This document shows, piece after piece, positions 1-5,826 of a stretch of 10,904 nucleotides of DNA. The notes under the pieces were generated by a model. The model saw only the letters and a program-made list of their open reading frames with translations, did no database searches and was not told the DNA's origin. The stretch covers positions 1 through 10,904 of the forward strand of contig JABMNC010000076.1 of the NCBI GenBank assembly GCA_013205365.1, in the 5' to 3' direction. Within the stretch, counting starts at the first letter, position 1, and the number at the start of each line of letters is the position of its first letter. This stretch comes from Cryomorphaceae bacterium. Its GTDB lineage: Bacteria; Bacteroidota; Bacteroidia; Flavobacteriales; Schleiferiaceae. A program made the translations under genes and the position numbers.

Positions 1-131
1 AGCTCTCCGTCGTCGTTGACGGCAACCACCTCAATCTGAAAGCGGTAGACCGGGGCGTCTTTGGGGCTGCAGGAAGTCAGGGTCGCGGCAATTAGGGCAG
101 CGGCGGCAGCAAAGGAATGTAGGGTGTTCAT
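1..131 (-). CDS. Small predicted lipoprotein, 3' part missing (runs off left edge)
   Basis: Only the first 43 codons are in the window. The ATG at 131-129 opens a reading frame that stays open to the edge. It encodes a short signal peptide with an Ala-rich hydrophobic core, then the lipobox L18-T-S-C21, so the mature protein should start at Cys21 and be lipid-anchored after export. Residues 30-43 (YRFQIEVVAVNDDGE) look like the first strand of a beta-sandwich domain and resemble the start of the mature domain of the upstream lipoprotein at 128-535. The two are therefore likely tandem paralogues, which is inference. The ATG overlaps the TGA of the upstream gene (ATGA), so translational coupling is expected. 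The function is not recognised. A longer shadow frame on the opposite strand was discarded because this one has a clear lipoprotein signal. Confidence 0.65.
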   Translation of the reverse strand, partial: MNTLHSFAAAAALIAATLTSCSPKDAPVYRFQIEVVAVNDDGE

Positions 132-535
132 GGGCATCCAGAGTTGGGGTCGCCGTAGGGGCGAAGAATTACATAGGCTACTGCAGTATCGCCGGGAACC
201 ACGTGCACAAAGGAGCAGCCTCTATAGGCGCCCTTGGTGGACTCAACGTCGAGGTAGGCTTCGCGCGTATACTTCCAGGGACTGTCGGTCCAGCCGCTTA
301 GGCTGGATTTTTTGTAGTAGTGGCCCGAAGTGTTGGGGTTGTCAAAGAGGGTTCCGCTGCCGGGTACTGACAGGTGAATCCAGGCATTTTGAATGGCTAC
401 GCTGTCGGAATTAATGACGCGTACCGCAATGTAGGCGGGGCCTGTAGTATCGTTCTCGCAAGAAGCGAGGGTGCCAGCCAAAGCCAATAGTAGGGCGAGG
501 GCAGAAATGATCCGGTAGTTCAATCGCTTTAGCAT
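128..535 (-). CDS. Predicted lipoprotein with a carboxypeptidase-regulatory/CnaB-like beta domain
   Basis: This 135-residue protein has a type II signal peptide: MLKRLNYR, a Leu/Ala-rich core, and lipobox LASC with the modified Cys at residue 26. The start chosen is the ATG at 535-533; an ATG 24 bases upstream only adds a non-signal-like extension. The mature part begins with an acidic, Thr/Gly linker (ENDTTGP), then IAVRVINSDSVAIQNAWIHL. I associate that pattern with small Bacteroidota lipoproteins carrying one carboxypeptidase-regulatory-like (Ig/CnaB-type) fold, where 'xVxVxDxxxxPVxxAxVxL' is followed by 'A.LxVxxTKG...Gxxxxxx.PG.T'. Here the second half reads AYLDVESTKGAYRGCSFVHV then PGDTAVAYVIL, which fits well. 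Two Cys residues in the mature part could form a disulfide. It probably sits in the outer membrane or periplasm, role unknown. It is first of a two-gene unit and is divergent from pheS. Confidence 0.72.
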   Translation of the reverse strand: MLKRLNYRIISALALLLALAGTLASCENDTTGPAYIAVRVINSDSVAIQNAWIHLSVPGSGTLFDNPNTSGHYYKKSSLSGWTDSPWKYTREAYLDVESTKGAYRGCSFVHVVPGDTAVAYVILRPYGDPNSGCP

Positions 536-542
536 AGTTTTG
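535..542 (+). promoter_or_regulatory. Candidate -7 box for pheS
   Basis: TAGTTTTG on the plus strand matches TAnnTTTG exactly and lies 37 bases before the pheS ATG, giving an expected leader of about 30 nt. It overlaps the start codon of the divergent lipoprotein gene. No clear -33 TTTG was found upstream. Confidence 0.38.
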
Positions 543-556
543 TTCAACAAAGCAAG

Positions 557-564
557 CAAATATA
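557..564 (-). promoter_or_regulatory. Candidate -7 box for the lipoprotein genes
   Basis: Read on the minus strand, TATATTTG matches the Bacteroidota -7 consensus TAnnTTTG exactly, about 21 bases ahead of the lipoprotein ATG at 535. No convincing -33 TTTG lies at the expected distance, so the call rests on one box and its placement between divergent genes. Confidence 0.4.
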
Positions 565-579
565 GCAGTTTACCCGACT

Positions 580-1581
580 ATGCAGGCTAAAATACAGCAA
601 TACCTCCTTGAGGTCGCTTCCGCGACTCCTTCCAACGCCGATGAGGCGGAGTTCCTTCGTCTTCGGTTTTTGGGTCGAAAGGGCGTTCTCAATGACCTTT
701 TTGCGGACTTCAAGTTGGCAGAATCCAAGGATCGCAGGGAGATTGGGCAGCTTCTTAATGAGCTAAAAACCAGCGTTGAAGCCAAGGTTTTGGAGCATAG
801 CGCAGGCAAACCCAAAGTACTCATCAGCGCAGAAGACACTTCTCGCCCCGGATGGTCCGTAGCCCCTGGCAGCCACCACCCCGTGAGTCAGGTGCGCGAT
901 GAATTGGTCGATATCTTTCGCCGAATGGGCTTCGCTGTGGCCGAAGGTCCTGAAATGGAGGACGACTGGCACAACTTTACAGCCTTGAATTTCCCACCCG
1001 AGCACCCGGCGCGCGACATGCAAGACACCTTCTTTTTGGCTCGAAACCCAGACTGGGCCTTGCGTACGCACACCTCAAACGTTCAGGTTCGCACCATGGA
1101 GTCCCAAAAACCCCCTATTCGCATTATTGCTCCGGGGCGCGTGTTTCGCAACGAAGCCATATCGTCGCGGAGCCACTGCATGTTCCACCAAATTGAGGGT
1201 CTTTACCTCGACCGCAAGGTTTCTTTTGCCGACATGAAGCAAACGCTTTTGGAGTTTGCGCAAGCTTTTTTTGGCGAAAAAACCGCCATAAGGCTTCGCC
1301 CCAGCTACTTCCCTTTCACCGAGCCAAGCGCCGAGATGGATATTTGGTGGGGTCTTGAAACGGAGGTTGACTACCGCATGACCAAGGGAACGGGCTGGCT
1401 TGAAATTTTAGGCTGCGGAATGGTGGATCCCGCGGTGCTCGAGGCCTGCGGAATTGACCCCCAGGAGTTCAGTGGCTTTGCCTTTGGTTTAGGGGTAGAG
1501 CGCATCGCAATGCAGCGCTTTGCCATTCCAGACATCAGGGCCTTGTTTGACAACGACCTGCGCCTGCTGCGCACGCTTTAA
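580..1581 (+). CDS. pheS: Phenylalanine-tRNA ligase alpha subunit
   Basis: This is the catalytic alpha subunit of the cytoplasmic alpha2-beta2 enzyme that charges tRNA-Phe with phenylalanine using ATP. At 333 residues it has normal length (E. coli PheS 327). Residues 1-85 form the charged N-terminal coiled coil that contacts tRNA. The class II synthetase core follows: HPARDMQDTFF at 142-152, motif 2 with GRVFRNE at 186-192 and MFHQIEG at 201-207, RPSYFPFTEPSAEMDI at 240-255, GCGMVDP at 278-284, and motif 3 GFAFGLGVERIAM at 299-311. Ala301 in GFAFG sits at the phenylalanine-pocket alanine of E. coli PheS (A294). The ATG at 580 is the first in frame and gives a family-like N-terminus. pheT is not adjacent; I recall the two subunits often being unlinked in Bacteroidota. 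The gene diverges from the lipoproteins and converges on pyk 26 bases downstream. Confidence 0.98.
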   Translation: MQAKIQQYLLEVASATPSNADEAEFLRLRFLGRKGVLNDLFADFKLAESKDRREIGQLLNELKTSVEAKVLEHSAGKPKVLISAEDTSRPGWSVAPGSHHPVSQVRDELVDIFRRMGFAVAEGPEMEDDWHNFTALNFPPEHPARDMQDTFFLARNPDWALRTHTSNVQVRTMESQKPPIRIIAPGRVFRNEAISSRSHCMFHQIEGLYLDRKVSFADMKQTLLEFAQAFFGEKTAIRLRPSYFPFTEPSAEMDIWWGLETEVDYRMTKGTGWLEILGCGMVDPAVLEACGIDPQEFSGFAFGLGVERIAMQRFAIPDIRALFDNDLRLLRTL

Positions 1582-1607
1582 GAGCCCGCCCCTACTAGAG
1601 CAGGCGG
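1582..1607. other. Convergent pheS/pyk intergenic gap with a weak hairpin
   Basis: The 26-base gap between the two stop codons contains AGCCCGCC and GGCGGCT, which can pair with one bulged C across a 12-base loop. No T-run follows on either strand, so a classical intrinsic terminator is not supported. A perfect 8-base inverted repeat, CGCCTGCT at 1561-1568 and AGCAGGCG at 1599-1606, also spans the pheS end with a 30-base loop. Either could slow polymerases meeting head-on, but the evidence is thin. Confidence 0.25.
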
Positions 1608-3023
1608 CTATTTGACGTCCTTAATACGAATGGTATTGGTGGTCCCCCTTGCCTCAATAGGCATCGAGGCTAGCTGCACAATTCGGTCGCCCGAAGCGAC
1701 AAAACCATTGCTTTTTAGGTGCTCTGTGACGTCCACAAAAGTGCTGTCGGTGGAGTCCATGCTGTTGTAGTAAAATCCGCTCACGCCCCAAAGCAGGGAG
1801 AGCTTATTCAAAATTTTGGTATTGGCGGTAAAGGCATAGATGTGGCTTTGCGGCCTAAAGCTCGAAATAAGCTGCGCGGAATGCCCAGAAAAAGTCAGCG
1901 TACAAATGGCCTTTGCTTCTATTTTGTTGGCAATTTGGGCCGCGAAGTAGCATATGGTATTAGACAAAAAGCGGCCCTCGGCCTCCTGGGGTTCGCCCTC
2001 CTTGCCGCGGCAGTGGATGGACTGTTCTGCGGCCTCCGCAATGCGCGCCATGGCCTGAACCACCTGCACGGGGTAAAGGCCCACCGAAGTTTCTCCGCTG
2101 AGCATTACGGCATCGGCTCCGTCTATAACCGCATTAGCCACGTCGTTCACTTCTGCGCGCGATGGCGTCAGGCTGTCAATCATGGATTCCATCATCTGGG
2201 TAGCCACTATTACGGGTTTGCCGAGCTCAATGGACTTGCTCACAATCATTTTTTGAATTAAAGGCACGGACTCCATCGGAACCTCAACCCCCAAATCTCC
2301 GCGGGCAACCATGGCCCCGTCGGAGGCCGCTAGAATTGCGTCGATGTCGGCCACGGCCTCGGGTTTTTCAATCTTGGCAATGATGCCGGCGTGGTGCTTG
2401 CGCGCGTCGAGAATGCTGCGCAGCTCGTGAATGTCTTCGGCGCTGCGCACAAAGCTCAGCCCTATCCAGTCTACGTTTTCGTCTAAGGCAACCTCGAGGT
2501 CGGCAAGGTCTTTTGGGGTCAGGCAGGGCAGTGAAACACGCGTATTGGGCAGGTTGACGCCCTTTTTGGACTTGAGGCTTCCGCCCTGAATGGTTTCGGC
2601 CAGCACCTCGTCAACCCCATTGGTAGACACTACTTTGAGCAGAAGCTTACCGTCGTCAAGCAGAATATTTTCTCCTGCCTTCACGTCCCGCGGGAACTGC
2701 TGGTAGGTCATGTACACCTTCTTTTTAGTGCCCTCGCACTTGGTTGTGGTGAAGGTTATCAAATCTCCCGGCTCCAGAAAAGCGCCTTCTTCTACTACCC
2801 CAATGCGGAGTTTGGGACCCTGCAAGTCAGCCAAAATGGCAACATGCTGGCCTGTTTCTTTGAGAATTTCGCGAATTAAGCGTATGGTTTCGCGGTGCTC
2901 GTCGGCCGAACCGTGCGAGAAATTGATGCGAAGCACGTTGACGCCAGCCTCCAAAAGTTGGGTCAAAATGGCCTTAGAAGAAGAAGCGGGGCCTAGAGTG
3001 GCTACGATTTTAGTGCGTTTCAC
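1608..3023 (-). CDS. pyk: Pyruvate kinase
   Basis: Transfers phosphate from phosphoenolpyruvate to ADP, the last step of glycolysis, in the cytoplasm. It has 471 residues, normal for bacterial enzymes. The N-terminus KRTKIVATLGPAS leads into the TIM barrel with RINFSHG at 32-38, ADLQGPK at 65-71, the lid domain at about 72-167, AKIEKPEAV at 216-224 with catalytic Lys217, MVARGDLGVEVP at 238-249, ATQMMESM at 274-281 and DGADAVMLSGETSVG at 301-315. The C-terminal allosteric domain follows from about 355 (the FSGHSA stretch near 378-383). The residue after GP is Lys71, where K+-dependent enzymes carry Glu (Glu117 in rabbit muscle numbering), which suggests potassium-independent activity. The start is a GTG at 3023-3021 overlapping the TGA of the upstream gene (GTGA); it yields the correct family N-terminus. 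It is the last gene of the acpP-fabF-rnc operon. Confidence 0.98.
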   Translation of the reverse strand: MKRTKIVATLGPASSSKAILTQLLEAGVNVLRINFSHGSADEHRETIRLIREILKETGQHVAILADLQGPKLRIGVVEEGAFLEPGDLITFTTTKCEGTKKKVYMTYQQFPRDVKAGENILLDDGKLLLKVVSTNGVDEVLAETIQGGSLKSKKGVNLPNTRVSLPCLTPKDLADLEVALDENVDWIGLSFVRSAEDIHELRSILDARKHHAGIIAKIEKPEAVADIDAILAASDGAMVARGDLGVEVPMESVPLIQKMIVSKSIELGKPVIVATQMMESMIDSLTPSRAEVNDVANAVIDGADAVMLSGETSVGLYPVQVVQAMARIAEAAEQSIHCRGKEGEPQEAEGRFLSNTICYFAAQIANKIEAKAICTLTFSGHSAQLISSFRPQSHIYAFTANTKILNKLSLLWGVSGFYYNSMDSTDSTFVDVTEHLKSNGFVASGDRIVQLASMPIEARGTTNTIRIKDVK

Positions 3024-3529
3024 GGATGGAAGTCCTTAGGGGGTTCATAAGCAAGTTGGGCATGCTCGGTGGGCGTCAGGCTTGTGCGGGGGTTGCAGCC
3101 AAGCAATCCAGGAACGTCTTTGAGGAGGCCCTGCAAATTTACAATTTCTTGACTACTTAGCGGGGGTTCAAATATTAACAAGGCTTTAATACCGCGCGGA
3201 CGGCTTAGAAAAAGCGACGTCGAAGCGTCTGGCTCAAGGTCGCCAAAGAGGCTGCCCGCTTGAGAAGTGCCCGGGTCGGGCCCAGGGTTAAGGCTATGGG
3301 CCGCATTCCACAGCAGGCTGAAGCTGCGCGGACCTTCTTTAAATCGGTAAACCGCATGAGCAAAGACACCCCGCAGGGTCCCAAGACTCCAGTCTTCGCT
3401 TCGTGAAAAAGACCAGTCGAGGGCCTTGTTGAGCCTAAATACTAAAGGAACCGCGTCGAGGTCGGTGCTCAAGCTCCAAACGTCGGGCAGTTCGTCGCTA
3501 CTTAGTTCGAGAACGAGTCGCTTTGCCAA
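3020..3529 (-). CDS. IPExxxVDY-family-like protein between rnc and pyk
   Basis: This is a 169-residue soluble protein with no signal peptide or membrane segment. Its place between rnc and pyk is where Bacteroidota carry the small IPExxxVDY-family gene of unknown function. The sequence fits loosely: a hydrophobic opening (AKRLVLEL), then PLVFRLNKALDWSF at 28-41, resembling the family's 'ygLvwfLNkxL' block, a FSLLWN segment at 70-75 and a late hydrophobic strand ALLIF at 116-120. The name-giving signature should lie just before that strand, but residues 108-116 read LSR-PRG-IKA, so it is eroded here. The start is TTG at 3529-3527: a TGA lies two codons upstream and no ATG or GTG occurs early enough to keep the family-like N-terminus. 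It therefore overlaps the end of rnc by 32 nt, and its TGA overlaps the pyk GTG. Low expression through the weak start and coupling to both neighbours are inferred. Function unknown. Confidence 0.72.
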   Translation of the reverse strand: MAKRLVLELSSDELPDVWSLSTDLDAVPLVFRLNKALDWSFSRSEDWSLGTLRGVFAHAVYRFKEGPRSFSLLWNAAHSLNPGPDPGTSQAGSLFGDLEPDASTSLFLSRPRGIKALLIFEPPLSSQEIVNLQGLLKDVPGLLGCNPRTSLTPTEHAQLAYEPPKDFHP

Positions 3530-4247
3530 TTTTCAGCGCTTTACATGCTGCCTGGGCGGCGGCTTCTTCGGCAGTTTTTTTAGACTGTCCGCTGCCCGTT
3601 GCTATTTCTGCATCGTCGAGTAAAAAGGCAACCGTGAAGCGGTTGCGGTCGCCGGCATGGTCGCCAACTAAGTCAAATTTAAAGGTTTGACGTTTTTTTT
3701 GAATCTCCTCAATGAGTAGGCTCTTGTAGCTTATCACCTCGTTCTCGACCTTATTGAAGTTAACAAAGGGATCCAGAATCCTGCGGTGAATCAGGTAGCG
3801 GGCCGAGGCCCAGCCGCGGTCGATGTAGACGGCGCCAACTAAGGCTTCAAGCGTGTTGCCGGGTACCGACGAGGCCTGCCCGTTGCGCATGCGCCCCTGT
3901 TCCATCCATTGGGGAATTCCCATTTTTTCGGCAATGCGGTTCAATGCTTTGCGGCTGACCACCTTGGAGCGCATGGAGGTGAGGTAGCCCTCGTCACCGT
4001 TGGGGTAGCGCTCATAGAGGTACTCGGCCATGAGTATGCCTAAAACGGCATCGCCCAGGTACTCCAAGCGCTCATAGCGCATGTTGGCACTTCGTTGGTT
4101 GGCGTCGGTCTTGACTTTGCGCCGAAAGGCGGCAAGATAAATTCCGGGGTCGTTGGGGCGGAGCCCCGTCATTTGTTTTATGGCGGCCAGAAGTTCGCGA
4201 TGCTCCGGCGGGGCGGAGCGAAACAGGCGAAAGAGGGCCTGCAGCAT
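3498..4247 (-). CDS. rnc: Ribonuclease III
   Basis: Cytoplasmic Mg2+-dependent endonuclease that cuts double-stranded RNA, including rRNA precursors. It has 249 residues, slightly longer than E. coli Rnc (226). The RNase III domain spans about 15-165, with the signature YERLEYLGDAVLG at 58-70 providing acidic residues Glu59, Glu62 and Asp66. A second metal site lies in PGNTLEALVGAVYIDRGW at 129-146, with Glu134. The position equivalent to E. coli Asp114 is Asn131; my recollection is that Asn is common here in Bacteroidota. The double-stranded RNA-binding domain covers about 172-240 and includes SYKSLLIEEIQ and GSGQSKKTAEEAAAQAA. The ATG at 4247-4245 directly abuts the fabF TAA (TAAATG), so reinitiation after fabF is likely. 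Its 3' end overlaps the next gene by 32 nt. Confidence 0.97.
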   Translation of the reverse strand: MLQALFRLFRSAPPEHRELLAAIKQMTGLRPNDPGIYLAAFRRKVKTDANQRSANMRYERLEYLGDAVLGILMAEYLYERYPNGDEGYLTSMRSKVVSRKALNRIAEKMGIPQWMEQGRMRNGQASSVPGNTLEALVGAVYIDRGWASARYLIHRRILDPFVNFNKVENEVISYKSLLIEEIQKKRQTFKFDLVGDHAGDRNRFTVAFLLDDAEIATGSGQSKKTAEEAAAQAACKALKIGKATRSRTK

Positions 4248-5495
4248 TTAAACTTTCTTGAAGATCACCGATGCGTTATGCCCCCCAAAGCCAAAGGTGT
4301 TCGATAGCGCCGCGCGCACAATGCGCTTCTGGGGCGTTCCGAAGGTGAAGTTCAGTTTAGCGTCGAGCTCGGGGTCGTCCGTAAAGTGGTTTATGGTCGG
4401 AGGGATGACGTCGTGGTACACCGAAAGCACCGCAACAGCAGCCTCGAGGGCGCCAGCAGCACCCAGCAAGTGGCCTGTCATTGACTTGGTCGAGCTGATG
4501 TTTAGTTGGTAGGCATGCTCGCCAAAGACCGACAAAATAGCCTTGCTCTCGGCAATGTCGCCTAAGGGTGTTGATGTCCCGTGAACGTTGACATAGTCAA
4601 TATCTTCTGCCGTCATTCCGGCATCGTTTAGGGCATTGCGCATGACGTTGCGCGCACCGAGGCCGTCGGGGTGCGGAGCCGTTAGGTGGTAGGCATCGGC
4701 CGAAAGGCCTCCGCCCGCAAGTTCTGCATAGATTTTTGCCCCCCGTGCTTTGGCGTGCTCATACTCTTCAAGCACAAGGGTCGCCCCGCCCTCGCCCAAT
4801 ACAAAGCCGTCGCGGTCTTTATCAAAAGGCCTGGATGCCGTGAGGTAGTCGTCGTTGCGCGTAGAAAGAGCGTGCATGGAGTTGAATCCGCCGATTCCGC
4901 CCACCGAAACAGCGGCCTCAGAGCCGCCTGCGATAATGACGTCAGCCTTGCCCAAGCGAATGAGCATAAGTGCGTCAATAATGGCGTTGGTCGAAGAAGC
5001 GCAGGCCGAAACCGTAGTGTAGTTTGGTCCGCGGTAGCCGTACTTCATGGAGATGTAGCCGCCACAGATGTCGGCAATCATTTTGGGAATGAAGAATGGG
5101 TTGAAGCGCGGATTTTCGCCGTTTTTAAAGTATTCGCCATACTCTTCGGTAAGGGTGTCCATGCCGCCGACCCCAGAGCCCCAAATAACACCAACGCGGT
5201 CCTTATCGGGATTGGAATCTTCGAGCCCCGAATCGGCCACCGCCTGCTCTGCGGCAATTAAGCCCAGGTGGGTGAAGCGGTCCATGCGGCGCATTTCTTT
5301 GCGCTCGATGAAGTCTTCCACATTGAGGCCCTTCACCTCGCAGGCAAACTGCGTTTTAAACTTGGACGCGTCAAAGTGAGTAATAGGCCCAGCACCACTG
5401 CGTCCCTGAAGTAGGGAAGCCCAAAATTCAGGAACAGTATTGCCTATGGGCGTCAGGGCCCCAAGCCCTGTGACTACGACACGCTTGAGTTCCAT
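4248..5495 (-). CDS. fabF: 3-oxoacyl-[acyl-carrier-protein] synthase II
   Basis: Condenses malonyl-ACP with acyl-ACP in each elongation round of type II fatty-acid synthesis, in the cytoplasm as a homodimer. It has 415 residues from the chosen ATG at 5495-5493, matching E. coli FabF (413). Thiolase-fold landmarks are RRVVVTGLGALTPIG-like at the N-terminus (here KRVVVTGLGALTPIG, 4-18), the nucleophile Cys165 in VSACASSTNAI, GGSEAAVS at 190-197, His305 in NVHGTSTPLGD, Lys337 in SSTKSMTGH, His342 in TGHLLGAAGALEA and the Gly-rich FGFGGHNAS at 401-409. The Cys-His-His triad is complete. An extra 13 codons upstream would run into the acpP end and lack family similarity. The gene starts 10 nt after the acpP stop, and its TAA abuts the rnc ATG. 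The acpP-fabF pair delivers substrate carrier and condensing enzyme together. Confidence 0.98.
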   Translation of the reverse strand: MELKRVVVTGLGALTPIGNTVPEFWASLLQGRSGAGPITHFDASKFKTQFACEVKGLNVEDFIERKEMRRMDRFTHLGLIAAEQAVADSGLEDSNPDKDRVGVIWGSGVGGMDTLTEEYGEYFKNGENPRFNPFFIPKMIADICGGYISMKYGYRGPNYTTVSACASSTNAIIDALMLIRLGKADVIIAGGSEAAVSVGGIGGFNSMHALSTRNDDYLTASRPFDKDRDGFVLGEGGATLVLEEYEHAKARGAKIYAELAGGGLSADAYHLTAPHPDGLGARNVMRNALNDAGMTAEDIDYVNVHGTSTPLGDIAESKAILSVFGEHAYQLNISSTKSMTGHLLGAAGALEAAVAVLSVYHDVIPPTINHFTDDPELDAKLNFTFGTPQKRIVRAALSNTFGFGGHNASVIFKKV

Positions 5496-5505
5496 GAAGA
5501 GGAAT

Positions 5506-5742
5506 TTAGGCCTTGGCGGCCTCGATGTAGGCAACCGCTTGGCCTACGGTGCCGATGCCTTCCGCTTGGTCGTCTGGAATGCTGATGTCGAATTCCTTCT
5601 CGAACTCCATGATGAGCTCAACCGTGTCTAGGGAGTCGGCGCCCAAGTCGCCAGTGAAGGAAGCTTCAGAAGTTACTTCTGATGCGGGAACTCCCAATTT
5701 GTCTATGATAATGCTGTGAACGCGTGAGGCGATGTCGGACAT
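5506..5742 (-). CDS. acpP: Acyl carrier protein
   Basis: A 78-residue acidic carrier that holds growing acyl chains on a 4'-phosphopantetheine arm and hands them to FabF and other fatty-acid and lipid enzymes. The attachment serine is Ser37 in DLGADSLDTVEL (32-43), followed by the acidic recognition helix EFEKEFDISIPDD (46-58). Length matches E. coli AcpP (78). The ATG at 5742-5740 gives MSDIASRVHSIIIDKLG, the usual opening. The frame remains open for 32 more codons upstream, but that stretch is the intergenic region shared with purN and has no ACP similarity. acpP leads the minus-strand operon and is divergent from purN. A strong promoter is expected, but I could not see a clean Bacteroidota promoter on this strand. 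The nearest candidate is TTTCTTTG around 5771-5778 on the minus strand, one mismatch from TAnnTTTG. Confidence 0.98.
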   Translation of the reverse strand: MSDIASRVHSIIIDKLGVPASEVTSEASFTGDLGADSLDTVELIMEFEKEFDISIPDDQAEGIGTVGQAVAYIEAAKA

Positions 5743-5761
5743 AACTAATTTTTTAGAGTCA

Positions 5762-5791
5762 TTTGTGGGTGCAAAGAAAAGCCAATCTTTG
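5762..5791 (+). promoter_or_regulatory. Candidate Bacteroidota-type promoter for purN-rnhA
   Basis: TTTG at 5762-5765 and AATCTTTG at 5784-5791 are separated by 18 bases. This resembles the -33 TTTG / -7 TAnnTTTG promoter of Bacteroidota with one mismatch in the -7 box. It would start transcription near 5795, about 30 nt ahead of the purN GTG. The -7 box is embedded in the short dyad CCAA-TCT-TTGG (5782-5792), which could be coincidence or a regulator site. Confidence 0.38.
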
Positions 5792-5826
5792 GAATTGTGG
5801 TGCATTTCACCCCCTACCTTTAGCCT

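Noticed and set aside
61..414. 117-codon plus-strand frame over the lipoprotein genes
   Set aside because: Arg/Trp-rich shadow; the opposite strand has two lipoproteins with clear signal peptides and an ATGA junction.
1561..1606. Perfect 8-base inverted repeat as an intrinsic terminator
   Set aside because: The loop is 30 bases and no T-run follows on either strand; kept only as a remark in the intergenic entry.
1719..2261. 180-codon plus-strand frame inside pyk
   Set aside because: Antisense to conserved pyruvate kinase motifs, with no recognisable domain.
5496..5534. 13-codon N-terminal extension of fabF
   Set aside because: Overlaps the end of acpP and adds residues absent from the family; ATG 5495 gives the standard start.
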